Assembly: GCA_038503065.1 (NCBI GenBank)
Contig: JBCAMK010000004.1
Location: 1,811,001-1,875,000 of the forward strand
Origin: Paragyromitra xinjiangensis
Lineage: Eukaryota; Ascomycota; Pezizomycetes; Pezizales; Discinaceae
Length of the DNA: 64,000 bases
Reading direction: 5' to 3'
The notes beneath the pieces were generated by a model. That model saw only the letters and a list, made by a program, of their open reading frames with translations, was not told the origin of the DNA and did not search any database. The position numbers and the translations under genes are program-made. This document shows, piece after piece, positions 42,101-52,954 of this stretch; position 1 is the stretch's first letter, and each line of letters starts with the position of its first letter.

Positions 42101-43134
42101 TGTTTTCATGTGTCTGCGTCCTTCTCTGATGTCTTCATTCCACCAAGGTTTGGCGAAGGGCGATGGTTTTCGTTTCGGTACATGGATGTTGGCAGCTGCT
42201 ATGATTGAATCTCGTAGGTGTTGAGCTGCTTCGTCAAGGTTTGAATGGGTTGGGTGGGAGTGTAGGAACTCCCAGGTGTCTTTTGTGGTGATGGAGGAGA
42301 GGGTGAAAGTTTGTTGGAAGCCGTCCCAGTCCGCCTTGGCCCAATTAAATTGTTCTGTTGATGGTGGGGCGGCACATTCCAAAGAGTCAGAGGCAATTTC
42401 AAACTGAACAACTTCATGGTCGGATCCTGTTGCAAGGTCTTCCATGACTGCCCAGTTCATAATCAAGTCTGTCATCGGTGAGGAGGAGAAGGCAAGATCC
42501 AAAACGGATCTGCCAGTGCCTGTAGGGTAGTTGTAGGTATAAATATCAGGCTCGTTAATGAGGGTGTAGTTGAACTCTTCTAGTATAGCTAGGAGTGCTT
42601 CATGTCGTTTTGGTGAACGGACTCGTGAGTCCCAGAGAGGATGGTGGGCATTAAAGTCACCTGCCATGATACAGCGTTCTGGTAGCTTTAGTCCCACAAG
42701 TACACGTTCAACTGTGTATTGTGGGTGGCTGTCAGGAACTTGTTGTGATGCTGCAGGTTGTTCATTGTAGATGTTGAGGAGGGTAAAAGCAGGAATGGAG
42801 AGGGTTGACAGCTCTATGGCCTGTACATCCTCGTTATTGATGATGTCGGGTCTTGGCTGATATTTCAGGAAGAGGTTGGATTTCGATATAAAGGTCATGG
42901 TTCGAGGCGGTTAATGCTGGTTGGAATCATCCTTGCGAATGACCCATGTGATATTGATGTCCAGGAGTTTGGTGGTGCGTCAGGGGAAGTATCGGGCATA
43001 ACAAAGGGTTCTTGAATAATAACTATATCAGCCGTTTCTGAGGCTGAGTCGAGGAGGGATAGCATGACATTTTGGTTTCTTCGGCAGTTATGTTGCATCA
43101 GGCGGATCTTGTGTGGGTTTGGTTGCACAATCAT
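39130..43134 (-). pseudogene. LINE-A ORF2, copy A2, three frameshifts
   Basis: Same domain order as the intact ORF2: endonuclease, RT with YVDD, RNase H and Cys-His tail. Single-base losses in short homopolymers at about 42906 (C run), 42045-42049 (A run in the coding sense) and 41824 (C run) split it into four open parts: 43134-42895, 42898-41981, 42062-41730 and 41817-39130. The last part retains the RT and RNase H motifs. Otherwise almost identical to the intact copy. Confidence 0.88.
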
Positions 43135-44733
43135 TGTTCCACCATGATGTCTTTTTCAGTTCGGGAGAGGTCTGGGCGTGCAACACAGGATCTGTCAGTG
43201 GCTTTATGTGTGCCACCACAGTTGATGCATTTGGGAGGCATGTGGGCGCAGGAGTCAGTGGCTCTGCAAGTCCCACAGAAGTGCTTGTTGGTAGTATGTT
43301 CGTGTCCACAATAGGCACAGGCTGGCTTGGACGAGGGGCATCTCTGGAACTTGTGTCCAAACTTTTGACAGTTAGAACATTGGTCACCAGGGCGCGCAGT
43401 CAAGTAAGCTCCGGTCCTGTGTCTTTGGCCGAAGATGAGGATCCCGTTTTTGATCAGTTTGTTGTACATGCTTTTGCTGGTGATGGCAATCATCACCGAG
43501 CTGTGGGACTTTCCATTTCTCTTGTCAGGGTGGGTCATGTAGCGAGGAGGTGCTGCCAGTTTGAGATCACTGTTTTGGTATTCCAGTTCATTTTGCAGGT
43601 CGCTCATGCCGGTACGATTGTCAGGGTATTCCATGATTGGGACTCCGTGAATGGCAACCTTGTGCCAGGACTCCTGTTTGGAGAGAAAGAGAGCTTTCTC
43701 ATCGCTTTCTTTCACAACTTTCTCAATGGTGGCCTTGTGAAGGTCAAAGTCAGTGCTGGTGAATCCATTGCGAGTGTAAAGCAGGAGATTTGCTTTCAGG
43801 TTCCAGGAGATTCCTGAGATCTGGAGGCTTTCTGGTGCTTTGGCAGTCAGGAGTTCTTTGTTGATGGTGTTGCGCAGGACAAGGAGGTTGAGGCTTTCTT
43901 CTTTCTGATCACCACTGCGCTGGACAATCATGTTCTTGGTGAGTTCTGGGGTTGGGGTTGTGGGGGTATCAGTGTTGGCCTTCGCAGGCTTTCCATCTTT
44001 CGCCACAGTGGCCCAAGTCTTTGGTGCAGGAGGTGGAGGGGGGGGAGGAGGTGCTGGCGCGTTTTCAGTTGCCTTTCCCTTTCCCTTGTTCTTCTTGGGT
44101 TGTTGGGGAGCGGTGGGGGTTGTTGTTGCTGTGATTGCTGGTACGACAGGAGTTGCTTTCAGGGTGCGGTGGATTGAATCCACTTTCCCGATCACAGTGT
44201 GGCTCATGGAGCCCAGGGAGGTTGAGATTTGGGTGGTGAGGTTGCTAACCATCATCTTAAGCTCAGCGATTTCCTTATTTAGGTGTTCGTTCTGTGCCAT
44301 AAGGTGTTGGTTGACGTCGTTTTGACTCATTGGGAGTGCAAAGTAGCTGGGAGTGCGTTTGGGAGGGGCGCAGATTGTTGTTGCGTGCCAAAGGTGCTCT
44401 TTGACGGGCCAGCTCCGGATGTGGTCCAGGTCATTGGTTCTGGCTCGTACGTGAGGACAATTCCTCCCAAAGTGTTCCTAAATGATAGAGCATGTGTGGG
44501 GGAGTTGCCTGCTGAGGAGAAGAATGGTGGAGGAGTGTAATCTTGCGAGCAAATGGTGCTGGGAGAGGTTTGGTGGTGGAGGAAATAGGGTTGCTGCTCA
44601 TGATGTCTGGAGCATGCTGGCTGACGTTCAGGAATTGGTTTGTGGCCGTCATGGTAGGGCTGGAGGGAGGTGAAGATGGAGGCATGATGGGAAGTTCCGT
44701 ATCGTCTTGCATTTCATCCCCATGGGCCGACAT
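43131..44733 (-). pseudogene. LINE-A ORF1, copy A2, frameshifted
   Basis: ORF1 begins at 44733 (MSAHGDEMQDD) but leaves frame near 44525, where a G run is one base short, and again near 44365. The C-terminal 399 codons (44330-43131) are open, with the coiled coil, central domain and all three knuckles. Substitutions are concentrated at about 44365-44490. Confidence 0.85.
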
Positions 44734-45300
44734 GGTTCCGGAAATTTTCGGAAATTTTCGTGTAACGGATACTAAAAATAAATTGCCGAGACAAAAGTTG
44801 ATTGGACGTTGAAGACCGGAGGCTGATTGGGTTCCACCGATGGAATGTTCCAGAAGGTAGCAGGTGATGTGCTGTCAGTCAGAATTGTAATATTCCGAGA
44901 TTTCTGGCGATTTCTGGCGATAAAATGAGTACTACTCGGGCGCCTGTGGGCCGATTTGGCTGAAACTAAAAATCCTGGGCCGTAGTATGTAGGCGGCGTA
45001 GATGTGCAAGTTTCAAGTCAATCGGACAAGAACTGGTTGACTGGCGACGATTTTGAGGGGGGGCTCGGCGGGTTTTTTGGTGGGGTGAGCCCCAAAGAGG
45101 GGAAATGAAGGGGAAAATCACAACAACTTCTGCAATAGAAGAGATGGATTTCCCAGGAGGTGTAGAAGGGGGTAAAAGGGGGTGCTGATTCCGAATATGA
45201 AGTCGGTTTGATGATATCTCTGTTGGTTGTGGAGTTATTTTCGAAAATTCGTCCTGATAGAATAGTTGTCGCTAGGAAAATTGGTGTGATCAAGGACTAA

Positions 45301-48300
45301 GGGACAACTCTGATCACACCCTAATCACAACCACCATATTCCTCCCACCAAAACCCACAGCCACACCCAAACACAACCTCAGCAAAGCAAACTGGACTCA
45401 ATTCCATAACATAATAAAACAATCAGCACTTAACAATTCCCAACCCACCAACGCCAATGAAACCACCAAAGAATGCGAACAGCTCACTTCTCTCATACAA
45501 TTCGCCACCATCACAGCCATACCTTTATCGAAACCTAGCCAACACTCCAAAGGCTGGTGGACCAACGAACTTTCCAGACTCAAAAAGAAAATAAACGCCA
45601 TCAATCACCTAATCAAGCGACCCAACCCACCCCAACATGCCAAAAGCCTTCTCAAAAACCTTCGAACACAATGGAAAACCGAAATCAACGAAGCCAAGAA
45701 ACATCACTGGCACCAACGGCTATCCTCCAACGATCCCAAACAAATATGGCAAGCCATCAAAAAAACCAATGGCCGCAGACCTCCCACCACCATACAACCT
45801 TTACACAATGCACCCGACTTTGAAGCACAATGCAATGCCTTTAAATCCACCTTCTTCCCACCCATTCTCGCCTCCCCCCAGCCACTACCACAAAACTGGC
45901 TCCCCCCACCCGCATCAGACCAATCCCTCAACACACCTCATGTCACCCCAGAGTTAATCTCCAAACTGCTCGCCAAAACCTCCGCTGCATCCGCTCCAGG
46001 ACACGATGGAATCATTTATCCTCACATACAGCACGTTCATCAAGCCACTCCCCTACTCATTCCCAAAATCTTCACAGCTGCCCTTCGCTTCGGCGCCTTT
46101 CCCGATATATGGAAACAAGCAATCATCACACCCATACCTAAATCAGGCAAAGACGATTACTCCAAACCCAACGCCTACCGCCCTATCTCACTATTATCAT
46201 GTCTTGGCAAACTCCTAGAACGCATCATCACCAGACAATTAGAAATTGCCGCAATAAACTCAGGCGCAATCAACCACCAACACACAGGTGGACGCACAGG
46301 AATCTCGGCAATAGACGCCCTACAACAAATCATCACACCATCCCAATCCTGGCTTGACACTCCTGCTACAACAGGACACCAAAAGCAACTACGACCCTCC
46401 ATCCTCACCACAGACATCGAAGGAGCATTCAACTGCATCATCCATCAACAGATGATCGCAATCTTCCTTCATTTCAAATTTCCCACTTACCTCATACAAT
46501 GGTACCAAAGTTTCACTACCAATCGAACAATAGCCTTCCGCTTTAACAGCACCACAAGCCCAACATCACCCTTCAACAGTGGACTCCCTCAAGGATCTGC
46601 TGTGTCATCCATTGCTTTCACTATATACAGTGCCGCGTTAGACACTAAACCGTCACCCTCAAACCTTACCTATTCTAACACCTACATTGACGACAACGCC
46701 ATGCTACAAGCAAGTTTTTCACAAAAATTTGCCACCAGGACACTGCAACAACGTCTCAATCTTAAAATCGAAAGAGGCTCATACCTCAACATTCTTTTTT
46801 CCCCACCAAAAACGGAACTCATGCATCTAAGACTCAACTCTAGAGTCAAAGATCCCACCCCCATTCCCATCACGCTCTACGATTAAAGCATATCGCCCAC
46901 CGAACAAAACCGCATGCTAGGTCTCATAATCAATCGAAGATTAACCTTTCACCAACACACACATCACATCGTCGCCTCCCTACTTAAAACCAAAGGAGCC
47001 ATTTATCCTCTTCTCAAATCTATACATCTTACCCCCGCTACAATACATCACATACTACACACAGTCCACATTCCCAAGATGCTTTGGGGTTCCCCCATAT
47101 GGTGGACAGGCGCACCCACCATAATAGACAACATTCAACCAGTATATCACAGCCTCGCCCGCCTTATTACAGGCCTTCCCAGATATACCAAAATAACCCA
47201 CCTATTACGCGAAGCCGCCCTACCACCGCTCAACTTACTGCTAAACTATCATTCACAAAAATATGGCATACGCATCCTAAAAAACAACGCACATAACCCA
47301 GCCTTCCTCCCACTACTCAAGCTCCTCCCACAAACAACAGAATACAAAGGAACAGGACTCAAAAGAATAGCCTCCCTACTCCAACCCCTCATCAACAATC
47401 AACCTCTCGAAAGACTTGAATTTCCTTTTCATTCCCCATTCCTCACATCAAGTTCCTTACAAATTTCCCAACTTTCCAAACAACAAACAGCCACGCAACA
47501 CATCAACTGGACAGGCACATTAGAAAATTCCTGGCTCCTCTACACAGATGGCTCTCTCAACGACAACAGACACTCATCCTCCGGCGCACACATCGCCCAC
47601 ATACGATATGGCATCACCACACAAACATACACACATTCCTGCGCCCTCGGACATTATGCCGAAAATGAAGACGCCGAAATTCACGCCATACAAGAAGCCT
47701 TAGCCCTCTTGCTCCAACACATTATTTATCCAACTCCCATATACATATGCGTTGACAACCAAAATGCCCTAAAGTCACTCGCAGGAGGACCCACACACAA
47801 CAAGGAATACCTGTGGCACGCACTTAATGCATGCAACTCACTTCAAAATATAGGATGCTCCATCACTGGCATATGGACTCCCTCTCACACACAAATTTTT
47901 GGCAACGAGAAAGCCGATCAATTGGCCACACTCGCCCACAACAAACCCCTCTGCCCATGGCACCGCCTCACCCTTGGACATCTCTCACTCCTACCCAAGA
48001 AACATTTACTCCAATCATGGGCCTCTAACGCTCCAGAGCCCGTCGCGCTTCACATCATGCAACACCTCACACCATTATCACGAAAACGGTTCTCCAAACT
48101 TGCGAAGATACGCAATCAAGCGCACTTCATCGATCCCACCGGATTCACCGATCCCCTCACATGCATATGCGGCGAACAGGATGGTTCTTACCATCGCATC
48201 ATGTCCTGCAAACTCAGAAACAAAGAACGACAAGATTTCTTTAAAGATTCAGAACCAGATTGGAATATTCTCTTTTCGCCTAAGTTAAATTTTTCTGAGT

Positions 48301-48332
48301 TCTTTTCTTACATGAACCTATTAGGGTTATAA
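45301..48332 (+). pseudogene. LINE-C ORF2 C-terminal part (RT, RNase H) with one premature stop
   Basis: Continues the ORF2 frame after the LINE-A insertion, starting with the endonuclease SDHTLI motif. The RT has NAYRPISLLSCLGK, TDIEGAFNC, GLPQGSAVSS and YIDDNA. An in-frame TAA at 46884-46886 follows LYD, at the spot where LINE-D has Lys. The same frame then continues to 48332 with RNase H (YTDGS, ENEDAEIHAIQEA, DNQNA, GNEKADQLA) and the tail CICGEQDGSYHRIMSC. No ATG occurs from 45301 to 46451 in this frame, consistent with the middle of a larger ORF. Confidence 0.87.
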
Positions 48333-48837
48333 AATTATGTGAATAAGTAGGCGGATGATTGATTTGGGTTTCCTTTCAGTTATTTTCCTTCGTAAACGTT
48401 TTGTTATTATTTTCTTCTTATGATGAGTTAAAATTGGTGCGGAAACGGGGAGGATTTATTTGTAGTTGGTGGTGGATGAGGCGATATACTTTAGTATCAG
48501 GGCCGTAGAATTAAAACACTAAACACTAGAGGCAGTAACGGCGTACCCGTTACACATTCTTTGTTCCGTGATAAATTCTCCATTGTATCAAGTTGTTTAG
48601 CATAGCTTCGTGCTTCAACACTCGTGTCCTTCCTATTGAGAAAGTTCTTTCAACGGAACAGCCCCGACCCTTATCTCGCTTAAACTATCGTTGCCTTTGT
48701 GCGGTTCATAAGAAATTGTCAGGACGTGTGCTCGGGTATTGTGCTACGGATAGTAGCCGGTCGAGTTACAGAGTCTAAAGAGCTAACTAAAGCTTCGCTT
48801 AGAATCCAGTAGTGGTGCAAAGTACCGGTCTTACAAT

Positions 48838-48990
48838 TCAGGAGTCAATTCAGCAGGATTCGGAGGCAAGCAAGTAGCTGCTTTGGAGGCAGGAAAGCAC
48901 GAGTTTCGGAGTCTATTCAGGAGTCAATTCGGAGGCTGGAAAGCACGAGATTTGGAGGCAGGCAAGCAGTCGATTCAGCCGTAGATTCAG
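48838..48990. repeat. Degenerate short repeats (GGAGGCAGGAAAGCACGAG type)
   Basis: Variants of CAGGAGTCAATTC (two copies, 48840 and 48917) and GGAGGC(A/T)GG(A/C)AAGCA (three copies) alternate in one direction, giving an imperfect tandem array with a period near 70 bases. Confidence 0.55.
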
Positions 48991-49350
48991 CAGCTGCTTG
49001 GTCGTTGATTTCGTGGGTAAGGGGCCTATTCAGAGTTAGCTACTGTGCAAACAACGCGTCTATGTTGGAGATGCGGGAGAGGAGGAGGTACGGGCGTTGC
49101 TAAGGGGGTTAAAAGGGGGTGGGTGAATAGGGGCAGCGTGGGTGGGTTGGGGCAGCAACAGGCAGTTGAAAAAAATTCTTCTAAGTCCCTAAGCGAGATC
49201 CAATAGTCTGCGATTCAGGGAGTCTCTGGCAGTGGAGTTGAGGTCCAGGAGTGGGGTGGAGGCTCAGCATCGTGCCTTTGGCTCATGGAGGATACAGCAT
49301 ATCTCGGGAGAAGCCATATCCTCCGGGAGATGCAGGTTGGGGCGCTCGTG

Positions 49351-49388
49351 CCTCCAGGCGCCCTGGGAGCGCACGGAGCGCCTGGAGG
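49351..49388. repeat. GC-rich perfect inverted repeat (11-bp arms)
   Basis: Arms CCTCCAGGCGC (49351-49361) and GCGCCTGGAGG (49378-49388) are separated by 16 bases, inside a block rich in related CTCCNGG words. Could be a recombination relic or a cruciform-prone site. Confidence 0.6.
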
Positions 49389-49500
49389 AGATTGCCTCCC
49401 CGGGAGACATGCCCATGCTCCTGGAGGCGTTAATTATTTTTGCTGATGCACCCCCGTTACAGTATCTCAGCTAAAATATGACGTTCTTCTGTTCCTGGTA

Positions 49501-50450
49501 TTAAAGCTTGGCTACGAAGATGTTCCGCCTCATTATCATTGGCAACATTAATGGCTGCAACAATACCATCATTTTTTTACTTTTCCTCTTTCTTTTCCTT
49601 TGCCCAAATGTAGTACGGGCCTTTATATCCATATGCAATTGATGTTCAAAACATGACACGAAGGCTGGTTTTAACCTTGGGACGTGCATAATCATAAGGG
49701 TTTGATTTTCTAGGTTGGAAAACTCGCTTTCGTCTTCATGTACCTCCAATAAGTGCCCATGTTTCATCGGTAAATACAAAAATTGTGCCACATCATAATG
49801 TGAATGAAAGACCCACTCTGCTAGCTTTGATAATGCCCATTCTGCAAATGATACACAGTCCGACATATCAGATTCACGCAACAGTGGTTTTAGGCGTACT
49901 GCGTAGCGATAAATGTCCAAATGTTGATGCACAACTCTCTTGATAGTTGAACGACATACATCAAGCCCCAACTCTTTCGCAACCTCAATCCATGGCATAT
50001 CTTGAAGAATTACTTTCTCCAACTGTATCGCATCTCTGGATCCTGCAGGTATCCTCTCTGGACCACCGCATCTTCCCTCCCTGTCATCCCCTACTGCAGA
50101 AAATAATGCTCTGATCCGTTCATAAGAAATTCCATCAACATTGGAATCTGGTGGAAGATCAACCTCTCCTTCGGTAGTTCTCTTCTAAACTATTTATTAG
50201 CTGCGAAAAATAACATCGGAGAATGGCTTTTACCTCTACTTTCTTGCAAATATTACTTGCAGTTGCTGGATTAACCTTCAAGAACTTGGAAATATCGAGA
50301 TAACCCATCTTAGCAAGATGCAAAGCTAGAACTCCTCTTTGTAGCGCCACTGGAATATCTGAATCTCCTTTTTGGCAGGGCAATGTACTGCTTGCTTGAT
50401 TGATTTCTTACTCTCTTGCTCTCTTGCTCGCTTGCTCGCTTGCATCATCT
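49501..50450 (-). pseudogene. Mariner/Tc1-type transposase remnant with a probable 49-nt intron
   Basis: Minus strand. The N-terminal part (about 50383 onward) has a helix-turn-helix-like region (HLAKMGYLDISKFLKVNPAT). An intron at 50233-50185 (GTAAAAG...CTAAT...TTTAG) restores the frame into DLPPDSNVDG and then the second helix-turn-helix region (WIEVAKELGLDVCRSTIKR). A KGPYYIWAKE-like motif, found in fungal mariner-type transposases, is visible only after a frameshift near 49625. A further shift near 50370 separates the likely N-terminus (ATG near 50449). The catalytic DDE half is missing, so this is a dead remnant. Family placement rests on the motif and the overall pattern. Confidence 0.6.
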
Positions 50451-51320
50451 TCCGATCCTCTGCCAAGATTTGCCAAGAAATCCACGTGCCTTATTTTAAA
50501 GTCAGCGACATGAGTATTTAGGTTCTAAGGAATGTATTAGACTTAGTTTCATAACTTTGTTGTAAGTATTGGATTTACTGCGGTCTTTCAGGTTAACAGG
50601 ACAGTTAGGCGGGTATATACCGACCTAAAAGAAATAATGTTCGGGTATGCTCGCTAACCGGATTTGGTGCCAAGACCGTATTTTCTTAACCAAGCGGTTA
50701 GTCGAGTATTGCTCAATTCCCTAATCAGATCGTGGTGGCGATCCAGTGAAAAAATACATGTGGAGACCTGGACGCACTTCACCCCTAAGACTCCCCGAAC
50801 CATACGTACTTCCTAATTCTCTCGAACTACATTAATCGCTCTCCATTCATGCTGTTACCGTAACCCAGTTCAGTATGGTCATTAGTAGACCGATGATTAG
50901 ACTCTAAACTAAAATTCCCTTTCGGTAAACTAAAAAGCTGAAAGTCAAAGTTATGAAGTTTAACTATTTCTGGCACTTTTAGGAATGTGAAAAGGCATGG
51001 TGTTTGAAAATGTCTGAATCGGCTTTCAGAGGTACAACACGAATATATGGCTCAATAGACAAGGAACATGCAACAAGCTGGGGTAGAAAAATTGAGCTCA
51101 CGGCTAAAACGAAAAAAAAGCTTTAGATCACGTTAAGAATTCCAAACCATGTTATAGATGTGCTCAAGTTCGATTTAAAGCCTTTCTCCAACCGAAAACG
51201 AACCAAAAGGAAATGGAAGCCACGCTCATCTAGGAATTTCATCAGTTCCATAGCCCCCATGAATCTTGAATTCCAACCTCATTTCCCCTCCTCCATGGCA
51301 AAGGTACCTCCTACGGTTAT
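50451..51320. other. Intergenic, no gene seen
   Basis: AT-rich spacer between the transposase remnant and the calmodulin stop. It includes the presumptive calmodulin 3' UTR. No ORF with recognisable similarity or RNA gene was found. It marks the edge between the repeat bed and the gene island. Confidence 0.6.
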
Positions 51321-52348
51321 TTACTTCTGCATCATGAGTTGTACAAACTCATTATCTGTATGCGCTGAATCAATATCGGTTTCAATGTGCCCTGAACAGA
51401 TAATGGGATGAGTAAATTAAACTTACAGTCGATCCTTCCATCACCATCCTGATCTGCTTCCCTAATCATCTCATCGACCTCATCGTCTGTCAACTTCTCG
51501 CCAATCGAGGTCATGACATGCCTCAGTTCGGCAGCTGAGATAAACCCATTATTGTCACGGTCAAAAACCTTGAATGCCTCTGTCTCACGGATCGCTTGTA
51601 AGCGGCGCAATATATGATTAATTATCCACCTTTTCTGTGCTTACCTCGGATCTCCTCTTCACTATCGGTGTCCTTCATCTTACGAGCCATCATAGTCAGG
51701 AATTCTACAAGGCGAAATATTAGAGAAACAATAACACAAAAGATCAAGGGTAAAGGAAACATCAAAGAGGACCAACCAGGAAAATCGATAGTGCCGTTGT
51801 TGTCCGCATCGACCTCATTGATCATATCCTGAAGCTCGGATTCGGAAGGGTTCTGTCCTAAGCTTCGCATAACAGTTCCCAGCTCCTTGGTTGTAATTTG
51901 GCCTTTAAAGCAAGATCTTCATTAGTCACATGAACGACACTGAGCCGTCGCAAACTTCTATCAAGCTATATGCGAACATTAGGTGCAACAAGAGTTTGCA
52001 ATAGGCAACAGAATAGTAAGCTATGGCAATAGTACTAACCATCTCCATCTTTATCCTATGCATCTCGAAATGTTATTAACAAGCACACAAAGTAGTCAAT
52101 ACAGAGTGAGGGCTCGGAAGAGCAGCAACGAAACATAAACGCAGAAGAGCAACTCACAAACAAGGAAAAGGCCTCCTTGAATTCAGAAACTTGGTCTTCA
52201 GAAAGAGAATCGGCCTGTTACCGACGTTAGTTATAATTTATTAAAGCGCAGCACAGTGAGGAGCGAATAGTCCCCGTGATACAGAAATGCGGGGCACTGA
52301 TAAATTTACAACCCCGCAGAAACAAGTAAATAATAGTAAACATACCAT
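51321..52348 (-). CDS. CMD1: Calmodulin, seven exons
   Basis: Ca2+ sensor of 149 aa, the standard length, that activates kinases, calcineurin and cytoskeletal targets. Exons (minus strand): 52348-52346, 52214-52158, 52055-52040, 51902-51777, 51704-51645, 51579-51427, 51355-51321. All introns are GT-AG and total coding length is 450 nt. Four EF-hands are visible with loops starting [24 protein letters not shown] and DQDGDGRID; the C-terminus is EFVQLMMQK. The start ATG stands alone in exon 1, and exon 3 is only 16 nt. The intron after FP uses GTTGGT as donor. It is divergently transcribed from TLG2 over a ~600-bp shared upstream region. Confidence 0.96.
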
Positions 52349-52954
52349 GTTGGATTATGCTTTTGGTGACTAGACCGACTTGGAAGATATAAAGCTAGAA
52401 TTTATGTTAGGTGGGAAGATTCAAGCGATGGAACAGAGGTGAAGAAGCAGAGAAGAAGAAGCAGAGAAGAAGAAGCAGAAACACTATCAGAGGAGAACTG
52501 CCTGATGGAGGGGAAAGGGGGGAAATGCCAAGGCTTCACTCAGGCCAGGGCTGAAGCTTGGTGCCCCACGCCCATGTGGGAACTTAGTTGATAGGCGATG
52601 ACGAACACTGGTTTCCTAGTGCCCAGGCCTACTGTAACCGGCGCATATCAGCGCACTCGAACTCCGCAGGTCAGGTCCACAGCTGCAACTTTATTCGAAA
52701 TTAGCTACTCCTGAGCCTCTTCCACGCGCAAGTTGATGGGATCTAGAATTCTCATTTGTATGAAGTTAAATATTACCACCACCACCACCACCACCACCAT
52801 CACCACCGCAGCCCTAGCTATTACTACTAGCCAATACTTTCTTATCAGTGCATGAACGTCTGAAATCGATTAGACTTTTCTTCCTTCATTATCCTTCCGA
52901 TCTCCCGGCCACTCGTTCCTATCTCCACCCCGCTACTGGCACATCCAGGAGTCA
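52349..52954. promoter_or_regulatory. Shared upstream region of calmodulin and TLG2
   Basis: Divergent promoter region of ~600 bp. It contains three near-copies of AGAAGAAGCAG (52446-52480), likely in the calmodulin 5' UTR, and a (CCA)n microsatellite (about 52775-52806). No specific factor site can be assigned. Confidence 0.5.

Larger units (their letters stand above)
38713..45286 (-). mobile_element. LINE-A copy A2, full length but with frameshifts, inserted in LINE-C ORF2
   Basis: Minus strand, perfect 14-bp target duplication TGATCAAGGACTAA (38699-38712 and 45287-45300). The AATA-repeat tail is at 38713-38726 and the 5' end near 45286. Apart from scattered single-base losses in homopolymers and one cluster of transversions (about 44365-44490), it is nearly identical to the intact LINE-A. 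Confidence 0.92.
36288..48524 (+). mobile_element. LINE-C, inserted in Gypsy LTR and itself split by LINE-A copy A2
   Basis: Perfect 13-bp target duplication ACTAGAGGCAGTA (36275-36287 and 48525-48537). Layout: 5' UTR 36288-36619, ORF1 36620-38059, ORF2 38052-38712 resuming at 45301-48332, 3' UTR to 48524. Unlike LINE-A, its 3' end has no AATA repeats and finishes in an A-rich stretch (GAATTAAAACACTAAAC). It is related to LINE-D by protein similarity. Confidence 0.9.
19841..48554 (-). mobile_element. Minus-strand Gypsy chromovirus, split by nested LINEs, 3' end missing
   Basis: Pieces from 5' to 3' on the minus strand: LTR (48554-48538 plus 36287-35602), leader (35601-35579, then 33869-33657), gag (33656-31442), hammerhead candidate (31400-31349), pol (31248-30983, 24380-22703, 20439-19841). 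Interrupting elements are LINE-C, two ORF1-only LINEs, LINE-A and half-LINE-D. It is the same family as the plus-strand element at protein level, but the LTR sequence differs and it is older by nesting. The integrase core, chromodomain and 3' LTR are absent. Confidence 0.88.
48555..49461. other. Repeat-derived block without genes, right flank of Gypsy LTR
   Basis: No convincing coding frame. It holds a short degenerate repeat cluster (48838-48990), a purine-rich stretch (49060-49190), a GC-rich palindromic part (49290-49440) and ends in CCCCCGTTACA (49451-49461), the same bases that end both Gypsy LTRs. It may be a remnant of a non-autonomous LTR element, but no matching left end was found. 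Confidence 0.4.

Noticed and set aside
50405..50440. CTCTTGCTCGCTTGC-type short repeats as a possible CRISPR-like or satellite array
   Set aside because: Simple 8-10 base repetition without spacers, in a eukaryotic context; only low-complexity sequence.
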